DNA of 64,000 bases from Sinomicrobium oceani (lineage in GTDB: Bacteria > Bacteroidota > Bacteroidia > Flavobacteriales > Flavobacteriaceae). The stretch covers positions 45,493 through 109,492 of the forward strand of contig NZ_FPJE01000017.1 of assembly GCF_900119185.1 (NCBI RefSeq). Direction: 5' to 3'. A program made the translations under genes and the position numbers. Every line of letters starts with the position of its first letter. Position 1 is the stretch's first letter. Shown here in pieces: positions 26,955 through 35,218 of the stretch. Below the pieces are notes generated by a model that worked only from the letters and a program-made list of their open reading frames with translations, did no database searches and was not told the origin of the DNA.

Positions 26955-29201
26955 TTACTCATATATATCCTGCCATGACGGAGGGGTAACTTTTAAAAGG
27001 TTCTTTACAAAAAAGTCCTTTCGCTTGCGGTCTCCGTATGTTCCGCCAGAGGTATGGGACTGTCCGGGCAGTACCACCAGTTCGAAATCTTTCCCGGCTT
27101 TGATCAGGGCATCGGCAAACTGCATAGTGGTGGCCGGGTCTACATTATCATCGACCTCTCCGACCATAAGCATGAGCTTTCCGTCCATCGAGGCCGCGTT
27201 TTCGGTATTGGAACAGGCGGCATAATGGGGGCCGACAGGGTATCCCATCCACTGCTCGTTCCACCATATTTTATCCATTCGGTTGTCATGACAGCCACAG
27301 GAGGCCACCGCCACCTTATAAAAATCGGAATTGAACACTACCGCGGCCCCGGCATTCTGCCCCCCTGCCGAAGTACCGTGAATACCGACCATGTCGCTGT
27401 TGATATAGGAATATTTCTTTGCCGCAGCTTTAATCCATAATTTCCGGTCAGGAAAACCGGCATCTTTCAGATTTTTCCAGCAAACGTCATGAAAGGCCTT
27501 GGAGCGGTTGGATGTTCCCATACCATCGATCTGTACGACGATGAACCCCAGCTCGGCAAGATTGGTCATGCCGTAATACACGGTGCGAAAACTTTTGGGC
27601 ACAAAAGAATCGTGAGGGCCCGCGTAGATATACTCGATAACGGGATAATTTTTGCCGGGATCGAAATTCGTTGGTCTGACGATGATCCCCCAGATGTCCG
27701 TTTTTCCATCGCGCCCTTTAGCGGTAAATACTTCGGGCGTTTTCCATCCCGTATCCATCAGGGCACTGACGTCCGCTTTTTCCAGGGGGAGCACTTCTTT
27801 TTGTGTCGCTGCATCTTTTAGCACGGTTACCGGCGGTGCATCTACCCTGGAATACCGGTCTATGTAATAGGCGTGACCGGGTGAAAAAGTAACCTCGTGG
27901 TTCCCGTTTTCCCGGGTAAAACGCACCAAATTCTTCCCGTCGAAATCTACACGGCAATAATGCAGTAAATAGGGGTCCTGATCCTTATCCATTCCGCTTG
28001 CGGTAAAATAGACCTGACGGTTCTCTTCATCGACTTCCAGGACCTTACGCACAGGCCAGTTGCCTTTGGTAAGCTGTTTTTTTACTTTTCCCGTCTCTCC
28101 GTCATACAGGTAGAGATGGTTGTAGCCATCTCTTTCGGATGTCCATACTATTTCTTTTCCATTTTCGGTATCATAGCGGTATTTTTTGCTGCTATAGTCG
28201 ATGAAGGTAGGACTGGTTTCTTCTATAATTGCCCGGACTTCTCCCGTGTCGGCATCGGCCGAAAGCACACGGTACACCTGATGGCCCCGCTGGTTATACT
28301 CAAAAGTAAAAGCGCTGCTGTCCGACCTCCAGGAAAAACCGGAAAGCCCGTATTGTTCGGCAAAAAGACCGGTGTGGAGCGGGAAGTGTTTCCCGGAAGC
28401 TACATGAAACAATTGGGGACTGCGAAAAGGCAACTGGTCACCGGGCTTCAGATAATCGCGTGATTCGAGTTCGGGTTGAAACTGGTTTTCGGGTGCCGAT
28501 CTCACAAAATAGATCTTGCGGTCTCCCCCGGGCCGTACTTTGTAGGCCATTATTTTTTTACTGTCCGGAGACCAGTGGATATAGGAGGAATAGAAAAAAC
28601 CGGGAGAACCGTCAAAACTCAATTGGGTTTCTTCTTCCGTATTTCTGTTCTTTATATAAAGGTTACTGTTTTTTATAAAACCCACATAGCTACTGTCCGG
28701 GGAGATCACGGGGTCGTTCCCGGTTTCATCGAAACGCCCACCCCAGTACTTACGCCTTCTATCTTCTTCCCGGTCCATCTTTTTCAGTACTTCCAGGCGG
28801 TAATCCGGAAGGGAGCAACGGATCTTCAGGCTGTCCGTATGAAATACAAATGACCGATCTTCTATCAGGAGATCACTGATGCCAAGGTTTGCAGCATTCA
28901 CATCATTTCCTGTGAGATCACTCAGGCGGGATGCGAGTTTACCGTGGTCGAAAGCGGCTTTCCTGGACAAGTCTCCGGTGGAAACCAGGAGGTATTCTGT
29001 TCCTTTGGCGGTATTATTTTTGTACCAGCACAGGCTATCCCCCTGCCAGTGAAAAAGTTCCGGGCTGTTGTAGACCTTGTTTTTAAACAGGGTATCTACC
29101 GCCAGAGACCTCTTATATTCTTCCGGTGTGCCCTGTCCGAATACCGAGGGGACCACACCTAAAAGTGCTAATAATACACTTAATTTCAGTCGGTTTTTCA
29201 T
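26955..29201 (-). CDS. Prolyl oligopeptidase/DPP-IV-like S9 peptidase
   Basis: 748 residues with a signal peptide ending SVFGQ. It has an N-terminal DPP-IV-type propeller and a C-terminal S9 hydrolase domain with Ser611 (GTSAGG), Asp684/685 (GEVDDN) and His716 (GQSH). Unlike the DPP-IV at 16368-18620, it lacks the double-Glu DWVYEEE segment in the propeller, so N-terminal dipeptide release is not assured; it could be an endopeptidase or have another specificity. It is 66 bases upstream of the GH127/146 gene on the same strand, probably co-transcribed. A 10-bp palindrome lies directly before its start. Confidence 0.88.
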   Translation of the reverse strand: MKNRLKLSVLLALLGVVPSVFGQGTPEEYKRSLAVDTLFKNKVYNSPELFHWQGDSLCWYKNNTAKGTEYLLVSTGDLSRKAAFDHGKLASRLSDLTGNDVNAANLGISDLLIEDRSFVFHTDSLKIRCSLPDYRLEVLKKMDREEDRRRKYWGGRFDETGNDPVISPDSSYVGFIKNSNLYIKNRNTEEETQLSFDGSPGFFYSSYIHWSPDSKKIMAYKVRPGGDRKIYFVRSAPENQFQPELESRDYLKPGDQLPFRSPQLFHVASGKHFPLHTGLFAEQYGLSGFSWRSDSSAFTFEYNQRGHQVYRVLSADADTGEVRAIIEETSPTFIDYSSKKYRYDTENGKEIVWTSERDGYNHLYLYDGETGKVKKQLTKGNWPVRKVLEVDEENRQVYFTASGMDKDQDPYLLHYCRVDFDGKNLVRFTRENGNHEVTFSPGHAYYIDRYSRVDAPPVTVLKDAATQKEVLPLEKADVSALMDTGWKTPEVFTAKGRDGKTDIWGIIVRPTNFDPGKNYPVIEYIYAGPHDSFVPKSFRTVYYGMTNLAELGFIVVQIDGMGTSNRSKAFHDVCWKNLKDAGFPDRKLWIKAAAKKYSYINSDMVGIHGTSAGGQNAGAAVVFNSDFYKVAVASCGCHDNRMDKIWWNEQWMGYPVGPHYAACSNTENAASMDGKLMLMVGEVDDNVDPATTMQFADALIKAGKDFELVVLPGQSHTSGGTYGDRKRKDFFVKNLLKVTPPSWQDIYE

Positions 29202-29210
29202 CGCAAAATA

Positions 29211-29234
29211 ATTATTTATAAACCTATAAATAAT
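29211..29234. promoter_or_regulatory. Perfect palindrome upstream of the S9 peptidase gene
   Basis: ATTATTTATA (29211-29220) and TATAAATAAT (29225-29234) are perfect inverted copies with a four-base spacer. The site is 10 bases before the start codon of the minus-strand S9 peptidase at 29201. It could be an operator or a leader hairpin; being pure A/T, chance is not negligible. Confidence 0.4.
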
Positions 29235-29377
29235 CGTTCGCTTTCTGTACGTGTATATTAGCCAAAACTTATACTTTATTAACAGCTATACGGAATCAAG
29301 ATATGTATTTGTGATATTTTAATATGATTTTCCGTACTTTTTAACACCTCCGGCCTGCTATGCGGTTCGTATAGATA

Positions 29378-30622
29378 TTATCGGAAACGTTCGGGTTTCA
29401 GAGCCGACAGGTCCATGAACGGTTTTTCGTCGGTCACCAATTGTTTGACCAGTTTACCGGTTACGGGCCCCAGACTGAATCCCATCATGGCGTGGCCCGA
29501 TGCCACAGTGAGGTTATTGTATTTTGCCGTCTTCCCGATAAAAGGCAACCCGTCCGGAGACACGGGGCGCAACCCGGAAACTGCAGCTGCTTTTTCCCCG
29601 GCATTGATCTCAATGCCGTTATAGTATTTTTTTACGGCACCGGCAATGGCTTCTACCCGTTCTTTTCGTATATAATCGTTATTACCGGAAAACTCCATAC
29701 TCCCGGCAAACCGGGTAAAGCCCTGCATGGGGGTTACGGCTACCTTGGCCTCCGTGAGAATGGCGGGCATGGTAATACCGGTTTCCCGTTTTACATTCAT
29801 ACTATACCCTTTACCTCCCTGTACCGGAATATACAGTCCCAGTTTTTTAGCCAGGGGAAATGTCCAGCTTCCGGCAGCGAGCACAAATTCATCGGCTTCG
29901 AAAGTTCCTTTGGTGGTATGTACGGCTGTTATTTTATTTCCGGACACCCGGATATCGAGAACTTCCTGGTCCAACTGAAACGCCACCCCTTTGTTAAGGA
30001 GCCACTGTTTCAGGTTTTGCATGAATTCGTTGGGGGTGATGTGCCGGTCGCATTCGTAGAGTACCGCTCCTCGTACATGCCCGGAAAATACGGGTTGGCG
30101 GTCGAGGAGTTCATCCTTGCTCAGACATTTTGCTTCCAGGCCTTCTTGTATTGCCCTTTCGGCAAGATGCAGTTCTTCTTCTTCCGCCTCTTCACTGCTA
30201 TACACCATGAGTACCCCTTCACGGCCATAATGAAATTCGAAATCGAGCGTATCCAGCATGGACTCATAGAGGTCCCGGCTTTTCAGGTTCAGTTCCTTGA
30301 TTACGGGAATAGCGGCTTCTACGCGTTGTGCCGTAGCGGATTTTTTGAACAGCAGTCCCCATTTTATGAAATCGGGATCAAGACGTGGTTTTATATACAA
30401 CGGGCTTTTACTGTTGAACATCCACTTCAGGCCTTTGGTGACCATCCCGGGTGCGGCCAGGGAGATGATATGGCTCGGGGTAAGATACCCTGCGTTTATA
30501 AAAGAGGCTCCCCCCGAAATATTGCTCCGGTCTACAACAGTAACCTGGTGGCCTTCCTTAACCAGGTAGTATGCCGAGCAGAGCCCGGCTATTCCACCAC
30601 CTATGATAATTGTCTTTCTCAA
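29378..30622 (-). CDS. FAD-dependent D-amino acid dehydrogenase, likely D-hydroxyproline dehydrogenase
   Basis: 414 residues. The dinucleotide-binding motif IIGGGIAGL stands at the N-terminus, and the C-terminal SGHAMMGFSLGP closes the FAD fold as in DadA-like enzymes. In this context the expected reaction is oxidation of cis-4-hydroxy-D-proline to 1-pyrroline-4-hydroxy-2-carboxylate. The gene starts 15 bases after the epimerase stop and is last of a four-gene set, immediately behind the enzyme that makes its substrate. Sequence alone would permit other D-amino acids; the operon decides the assignment. Confidence 0.9.
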   Translation of the reverse strand: MRKTIIIGGGIAGLCSAYYLVKEGHQVTVVDRSNISGGASFINAGYLTPSHIISLAAPGMVTKGLKWMFNSKSPLYIKPRLDPDFIKWGLLFKKSATAQRVEAAIPVIKELNLKSRDLYESMLDTLDFEFHYGREGVLMVYSSEEAEEEELHLAERAIQEGLEAKCLSKDELLDRQPVFSGHVRGAVLYECDRHITPNEFMQNLKQWLLNKGVAFQLDQEVLDIRVSGNKITAVHTTKGTFEADEFVLAAGSWTFPLAKKLGLYIPVQGGKGYSMNVKRETGITMPAILTEAKVAVTPMQGFTRFAGSMEFSGNNDYIRKERVEAIAGAVKKYYNGIEINAGEKAAAVSGLRPVSPDGLPFIGKTAKYNNLTVASGHAMMGFSLGPVTGKLVKQLVTDEKPFMDLSALKPERFR

Positions 30623-30637
30623 TGCGCTGTGCTTTAC

Positions 30638-31642
30638 TTATAAAACCTGGAACCCATGGGCATACGGGTCGTCTTCCTCGTCAATAATAATCGTGTTGTA
30701 CCCTGTTACTTTGGCCCAGCCTTCTATACTGGGCACTATGGCTTTGTGACCGGCGAGTTCGCATTCTTCTTCGATACGCCCCACGAATTTACTGCCTATG
30801 ATACTTTCATGAACAAACTCGTCTCCTTTTTTGAGTTTTCCCTGGGCATACCACTGGGCCATCCGTGCCGAAGTACCGGTACCACAGGGAGAACGGTCTA
30901 TGGCTTTGTCTCCGTAAAACACGGCATTTCTGGCCGTACTTTGCCCATCCAGCGTAGCTCCGGTCCACAGAATATGGCTCAAACCATTAATAGTCGGGTC
31001 TTCAGGGTGTACAAAGGTATGTTTCTCATTGATACGGCTTCGCATTTCCCTGCTCCAGGCAATCAACTGACCGGCCTGGTAATGCTCCAGCCCTGCAAAA
31101 TTGTCCTGAACCTCTACGATAGCGTAGTAATTTCCACCATAGGACACATCGACTGTTAATAACCCGAGATCCGGACATTCCACAGTGATATTCTCCTCCG
31201 CCAGGTACGACTTTATGTTGGTCAGTCTTACCGAAGTTACTTTATTTCCTTTCCGGGTATAGGTAACTTTGACCAGTCCGGCCGGGGTTTCCAGGCGCAG
31301 ACTACCGGGAGTTTTGGGAATAACGAGTCCTTCTTCGATCATTACCGTAACGGTACCGATGGTCCCGTGCCCGCACATGGGCAGGCAGCCGCTGGTCTCT
31401 ATAAAGAGAATCCCCACATCGTTTTGCGGATCGGAAGGCGGGAACAATATGCTCCCGCTCATCATATCATGTCCCCGCGGCTCGAACATGAGCCCTTTGC
31501 GGATCCAGTCATATTCTTTTAAAAAATGCTGACGTTTTGCACTCATGGTAGCTCCCTGCAAAAAGGGGCCTCCGCCTGCCACTACCCGAACCGGGTTCCC
31601 GCAGGTATGTGCATCTACACAAAAAAAGGTTTTTCTCGCCAT
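30638..31642 (-). CDS. 4-hydroxyproline 2-epimerase (proline racemase family)
   Basis: 334 residues. Both catalytic Cys residues are present: Cys90 in MCGHGT and Cys253 in SPCGTGT. The Cys/Cys pair separates the racemase/epimerase group from the Cys/Thr trans-3-hydroxyproline dehydratases. The reaction is interconversion of trans-4-hydroxy-L-proline and cis-4-hydroxy-D-proline. No signal peptide; cytosolic. It lies 3 bases after the stop of the aldehyde dehydrogenase gene and 15 bases before the D-amino acid dehydrogenase, so it is clearly operonic. Proline racemase is the alternative, less likely with these neighbours. Confidence 0.93.
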   Translation of the reverse strand: MARKTFFCVDAHTCGNPVRVVAGGGPFLQGATMSAKRQHFLKEYDWIRKGLMFEPRGHDMMSGSILFPPSDPQNDVGILFIETSGCLPMCGHGTIGTVTVMIEEGLVIPKTPGSLRLETPAGLVKVTYTRKGNKVTSVRLTNIKSYLAEENITVECPDLGLLTVDVSYGGNYYAIVEVQDNFAGLEHYQAGQLIAWSREMRSRINEKHTFVHPEDPTINGLSHILWTGATLDGQSTARNAVFYGDKAIDRSPCGTGTSARMAQWYAQGKLKKGDEFVHESIIGSKFVGRIEEECELAGHKAIVPSIEGWAKVTGYNTIIIDEEDDPYAHGFQVL

Positions 31643-31645
31643 TGG

Positions 31646-33214
31646 CTACACAGCGTTTTGAGTCACTTCTCCGTTTATGGTTCTTACGATTTGTAATGGA
31701 TTACTGTTTTTCAAAGCATCGGGCAATAAGGCATCCGGCCAGTCCTGGTAAGATACGGGACGTACCCAGCGCTTAACGGCAGTCAGGCCTACCGAGGTAA
31801 ACTTGCTGTCGGATGTAGCGGGAAAAGGCCCGCCATGGGTCATGGCTGCACTTACTTCCACACCCGTAGGGACGCCGTTAAAAATCAATCGTCCCACACG
31901 GCTTTTCAGGGCTTCTATAGTTTCTGCAAAATGCCGTAATTCGCCTTCATCTTCACTGAGGATCGTACCTGTAAGCTGCCCTTCGAGGTGTTCCAGTACT
32001 TCGGTGAGTTCTGCTTCATCCTTACACCGGACAATTACGGAAAACGGTCCGAATACTTCTTTATGATAGGCTTTATTCTTTAAAAACACTGCTCCGTCTA
32101 CCGCGATAACCTGCTGTAAGGCATAGTTCTCTTTTACCTTCGTATGGGGTGCGGCTACTTCGCTGTATCCCGACTGAGACAACACTTCCTGTTTCGTCTT
32201 TTCGTATTGTTCTTTGATACCGGGATGCAGCATACAGGTGGGGGCTATATCGGAAATTGCTTCTCCCAGCGCTCTGGTAAATGTATCGAAAGCCTCACTT
32301 TTAACGCCCAGTATCAGCCCGGGGTTGGTACAGAACTGACCGGTTCCGGCAGTAATAGACCCCGCGTATTGCGTTGCCCAGAATGAGGATTTTTCTTTTA
32401 AGGCAGATGGTAATACTACGACGGGATTGATACTTCCCATTTCGGCATATACCGGTATGGGCTCTTCCCGTTCGGCTGCCAGTTTGCACAATGCAGTCCC
32501 TCCTTTGATGCTTCCTGTAAAGCCTACAGCTTTTACCAGCGGGTGCTGCACCAGCATCCGGCCGACCCCGATACCTTTACTGTTGAGGTTGGAGAATACA
32601 CCATCCGGCATGCCTGTTTCTTTGGCAGCTTTGATGATCGCGGAAGAAACCAGCTCTCCTGTCCCGGCATGCAGGGGGTGCGATTTTACGATCACCGGAC
32701 ACCCGGCGGCGAGGGCACTCGCGGTATCTCCGCCCGCCGTAGAAAATGCAAAAGGAAAATTGCTTGCTCCGAATACGACCACGGGGCCGACAGGGACCTG
32801 CATACGTCGGATATCAGGTTTCCCCTCGGTAACATGGAGTATAGCCTCTACCCAGGATCCTTCCCTGAGCATCGTGGCAAAAGCCCGGAGTTGACCGGTA
32901 GTCCTTGCAAATTCGCCGTTGGCACGTCCTCCGGGAAGACCGGATTCTTTCATATAGATATCGGTAAGGCTGTCTTTTATGGCCTCCAATTGGGTTGCTA
33001 TAGCATCCAGAAAAGTTGCCTTGTCCTTATCGCTTGTATTCTTGTATGTTCTGAAAGCTTTTACGGCGAGGTTAACCGCCTTGTTCACTTCTTCGTCCGT
33101 AGCTTCGTAAAACACGGTTTTGTTCTCCGTATTCGTTTCCGGGTTTACGGTTTTGTAGGTTACCTGTCCTTTGGCGGAAAGCTCTGCTCCTATATAGTTT
33201 TTTCCTGTAATCAT
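31646..33214 (-). CDS. 2-oxoglutarate (2,5-dioxovalerate) semialdehyde dehydrogenase
   Basis: 522 residues, aldehyde dehydrogenase superfamily. The catalytic Cys295 is in GQFCTNPG and the general base Glu258 in YAEMGS. The VVFGASNFPFAFS segment (147-159) is typical of the 2-oxoglutaric semialdehyde dehydrogenase group. It oxidises 2-oxoglutarate semialdehyde to 2-oxoglutarate with NAD(P)+, the last step of hydroxyproline breakdown; the same enzyme also finishes oxidative L-arabinose and glucarate pathways. It sits between the deaminase (21 bases upstream) and the epimerase. Confidence 0.93.
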   Translation of the reverse strand: MITGKNYIGAELSAKGQVTYKTVNPETNTENKTVFYEATDEEVNKAVNLAVKAFRTYKNTSDKDKATFLDAIATQLEAIKDSLTDIYMKESGLPGGRANGEFARTTGQLRAFATMLREGSWVEAILHVTEGKPDIRRMQVPVGPVVVFGASNFPFAFSTAGGDTASALAAGCPVIVKSHPLHAGTGELVSSAIIKAAKETGMPDGVFSNLNSKGIGVGRMLVQHPLVKAVGFTGSIKGGTALCKLAAEREEPIPVYAEMGSINPVVVLPSALKEKSSFWATQYAGSITAGTGQFCTNPGLILGVKSEAFDTFTRALGEAISDIAPTCMLHPGIKEQYEKTKQEVLSQSGYSEVAAPHTKVKENYALQQVIAVDGAVFLKNKAYHKEVFGPFSVIVRCKDEAELTEVLEHLEGQLTGTILSEDEGELRHFAETIEALKSRVGRLIFNGVPTGVEVSAAMTHGGPFPATSDSKFTSVGLTAVKRWVRPVSYQDWPDALLPDALKNSNPLQIVRTINGEVTQNAV

Positions 33215-33235
33215 AGCTTTCTTGTTTTAGGGTTA

Positions 33236-34150
33236 TTATAAATTCAAATAATCCGGTAATTCCGGGCGGGTTTTCATGGCTTCGTCTATAATGGCCAGTA
33301 CCCTTTTACGCTCTTCTCCCTGTAAAGGCAGACGGGGTGCTCTTACATTCTCGGTACCGATACCGGTAGCTACTTCAGCCAGCTTGATATTCTGCACGAG
33401 TTGCGGAGATATATCCAGTTCCAGCAACGGCATAAACCACCGGTAGATGGCTATGGCTTCTTCCATACGCCCTGCTTTTACCAGCTTATAAATAGCTACG
33501 GTTTCGGCAGGATAGGCATCCACGAGCCCGGCTACCCATCCGTCTGCACCGGCAGACAGGCTTTCGAGGGCCAGGGTATCCACTCCACCGAGGATCTTTA
33601 AGCGGTCCCCGAAACGGTTTTTAAATCGGGTAACATTGGTAATATCTCTTGTCGACTCTTTTACAGCCTGGATATTATCGAGCTCCAGGAGTTCCTCAAA
33701 CATATCAAGCGTTACTTCTATCTTATAATCTACAGGGTTATTATAGATCATGATCGGAAGTGCTGTACTCTTGGCTATTTCTTTAAAATAAACCACGGTT
33801 TCATAATCCGTAGCCTTATAACGCATCGGAGGTAGGATCATCAACCCGTTGGCTCCCAGTTTTTCTGCTTTTTGTGCTACTTCGATAGCTTCCCTGGTTG
33901 TCTGTTCTGCAATATTGATTACCACAGGAACTCTTCCGCCGACCATGTCAAGCGTTTCCCTGACCAGTGTTTCTTTTTCTTCACTGGTCAGCGTACTGGC
34001 CTCGCCAAGCGTTCCGCCAAGTATAATACCGCTGACGCCGGCTGCTAATTGTGCTTCAACATTTTTTTTGAAAGTGACCAAATCTAACTGGTCGTCATCA
34101 GTAAACTTTGTCGTTACTGCAGGCATTACGCCTTCCCATTTTAGTGTCAT
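33236..34150 (-). CDS. DapA-family 1-pyrroline-4-hydroxy-2-carboxylate deaminase
   Basis: 304 residues, TIM barrel of the dihydrodipicolinate synthase/NAL family. The Schiff-base Lys164 (AVKEST) and Tyr136 (IYNNP) are present, with GGTLGE near residue 45 as the carboxylate-binding loop. By its position first in the operon with the epimerase, oxidase and semialdehyde dehydrogenase, it should convert 1-pyrroline-4-hydroxy-2-carboxylate to 2-oxoglutarate semialdehyde and ammonia. Lysine biosynthesis is unlikely in this setting. An A/T-rich divergent promoter region separates it from the AraC gene. Confidence 0.9.
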   Translation of the reverse strand: MTLKWEGVMPAVTTKFTDDDQLDLVTFKKNVEAQLAAGVSGIILGGTLGEASTLTSEEKETLVRETLDMVGGRVPVVINIAEQTTREAIEVAQKAEKLGANGLMILPPMRYKATDYETVVYFKEIAKSTALPIMIYNNPVDYKIEVTLDMFEELLELDNIQAVKESTRDITNVTRFKNRFGDRLKILGGVDTLALESLSAGADGWVAGLVDAYPAETVAIYKLVKAGRMEEAIAIYRWFMPLLELDISPQLVQNIKLAEVATGIGTENVRAPRLPLQGEERKRVLAIIDEAMKTRPELPDYLNL

Positions 34151-34167
34151 CTTGAATTATTTTTTAA

Positions 34168-34175
34168 CAAAAGTA
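34168..34175 (-). promoter_or_regulatory. Candidate -7 box of the hydroxyproline operon
   Basis: On the minus strand this reads TACTTTTG, matching TAnnTTTG, 18 bases before the deaminase start codon. The closest TTG for a -33 box is 25 bases upstream, wider than usual, so regulation by the divergent AraC protein may compensate. Confidence 0.45.
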
Positions 34176-34286
34176 ACAGTTATGAAAAAGCTGATATACG
34201 CAATTATTAGCATATACTTACACTATATTACCACATATATTGACACTAAAGGTATTTTTTAGTAATATTTACAAAAAATTAATGTT

Positions 34287-35129
34287 TTGAAAGTCCTCCC
34301 CTTTAAAATCCCCAAGCCCGAACAGGAAGCATTGGTCTACCAGGAAGACCATGAAACTGCATTTTACGACCAGCTCCATCAGCACGAAGAGATACAGATA
34401 AGTCTTATTGTCGAAGGAGCAGGCTCATTGATTGTAGGTGATACGATCAACCATTACAGCAAGAATGACATCCTGGTCATAGGCGGTAATATTCCCCATG
34501 TATTCCGCAGTGACATGCAGGCTGCTCCCCACTCTGTCATGTACACGCTGTTTTTCACCAAAACTTCTTTCGGAAAAGATTTCTTTTTAATTCCGGATCT
34601 TACGGATACCAACGTATTTTTTAAAGAAGCGGAATACGGCATCAAAGTGCTTTCGGGCAAAAAAAAGATCATAAAGCGCTTCAACAAATTGAAAGGAGAA
34701 AGCAAAACGGAACGTATAGGGTCGTTACTGAAAATCATGCACCATATTATAAATGCGGAGAAAGCACCTTTGTCCTCTTTTGTATACCGAAAAAAGTACA
34801 CCGATGACGAAGGGAAACGCATGAGTGCTGTTTTTGAACACGCCATGGAACATTTCAATGAAGTGATCTCCCTGGATACCGTGGCAGAGAAAGCCAATAT
34901 GAGTAAAAATGCATTTTGTCGTTATTTCAAAAAGCGTACGAACAAAACATTTTTTCAGTTCCTGATCGAAATACGTATCGAAAATGCCTGTAAACTGCTC
35001 TACCGGAACCCCGAACTATCCATATCGGCTGTTTCGGAAATGTGCGGATTCCAGAACATCACCAATTTCAACCGCAAATTCAAAGAACTCAAAGAAGTCA
35101 CGCCTTCACAATACCGATCGCAGTATTAG
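34287..35129 (+). CDS. AraC family regulator of hydroxyproline catabolism
   Basis: 280 residues. The start is TTG at 34287; there is no in-frame ATG near the beginning, and the ATG at 34282 is out of frame and stops at once. The N-terminal half is a cupin sensor (HQHEEIQISLIVEG around 30-44) and the C-terminal 100 residues are two AraC helix-turn-helix units (DTVAEKANMSKNAF and AVSEMCGFQNITNFNRKFKE). It is divergent from the hydroxyproline operon over a 136-base A/T-rich gap and so is the likely regulator, perhaps sensing hydroxyproline or a pathway intermediate. It converges on the second SusCD pair. Confidence 0.88.
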   Translation: MKVLPFKIPKPEQEALVYQEDHETAFYDQLHQHEEIQISLIVEGAGSLIVGDTINHYSKNDILVIGGNIPHVFRSDMQAAPHSVMYTLFFTKTSFGKDFFLIPDLTDTNVFFKEAEYGIKVLSGKKKIIKRFNKLKGESKTERIGSLLKIMHHIINAEKAPLSSFVYRKKYTDDEGKRMSAVFEHAMEHFNEVISLDTVAEKANMSKNAFCRYFKKRTNKTFFQFLIEIRIENACKLLYRNPELSISAVSEMCGFQNITNFNRKFKELKEVTPSQYRSQY

Positions 35130-35132
35130 TGC

Positions 35133-35167
35133 AAAAGCGAATGGACCCAGTTGTCCATTCGCTTTTT
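35133..35167. terminator. Bidirectional intrinsic terminator after the AraC gene
   Basis: A perfect 14-bp stem joins 35133-35146 and 35153-35166 (core AGCGAATGGAC/GTCCATTCGCT) with a six-base loop, flanked by A4 and T5. It serves the AraC gene from the left, and possibly susD from the right. Confidence 0.88.
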
Positions 35168-35192
35168 CTGACATTTCACACAACAAGGAATC

Positions 35193-35217
35193 AAATATAT
35201 CCGCTCGGGATATATTT
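35193..35217 (-). terminator. Hairpin directly after susD
   Basis: AAATATATCC (35193-35202) and GGATATATTT (35208-35217) form a perfect 10-bp stem immediately before the susD stop at 35219. No strong T-run follows, so it may protect the mRNA end, with the hairpin at 35133-35166 as the actual stop. Confidence 0.5.
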
Positions 35218-35218
35218 T

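Noticed and set aside
29441..30643. 400-codon plus-strand frame opposite the D-hydroxyproline dehydrogenase gene
   Set aside because: Antisense shadow; the minus-strand product has clear FAD motifs and operon context.
14816..34150. T9SS cargo among the secreted hydrolases
   Set aside because: None of the peptidases or the GH127/146 enzyme has a recognisable C-terminal sorting domain; they end directly after their catalytic domains.
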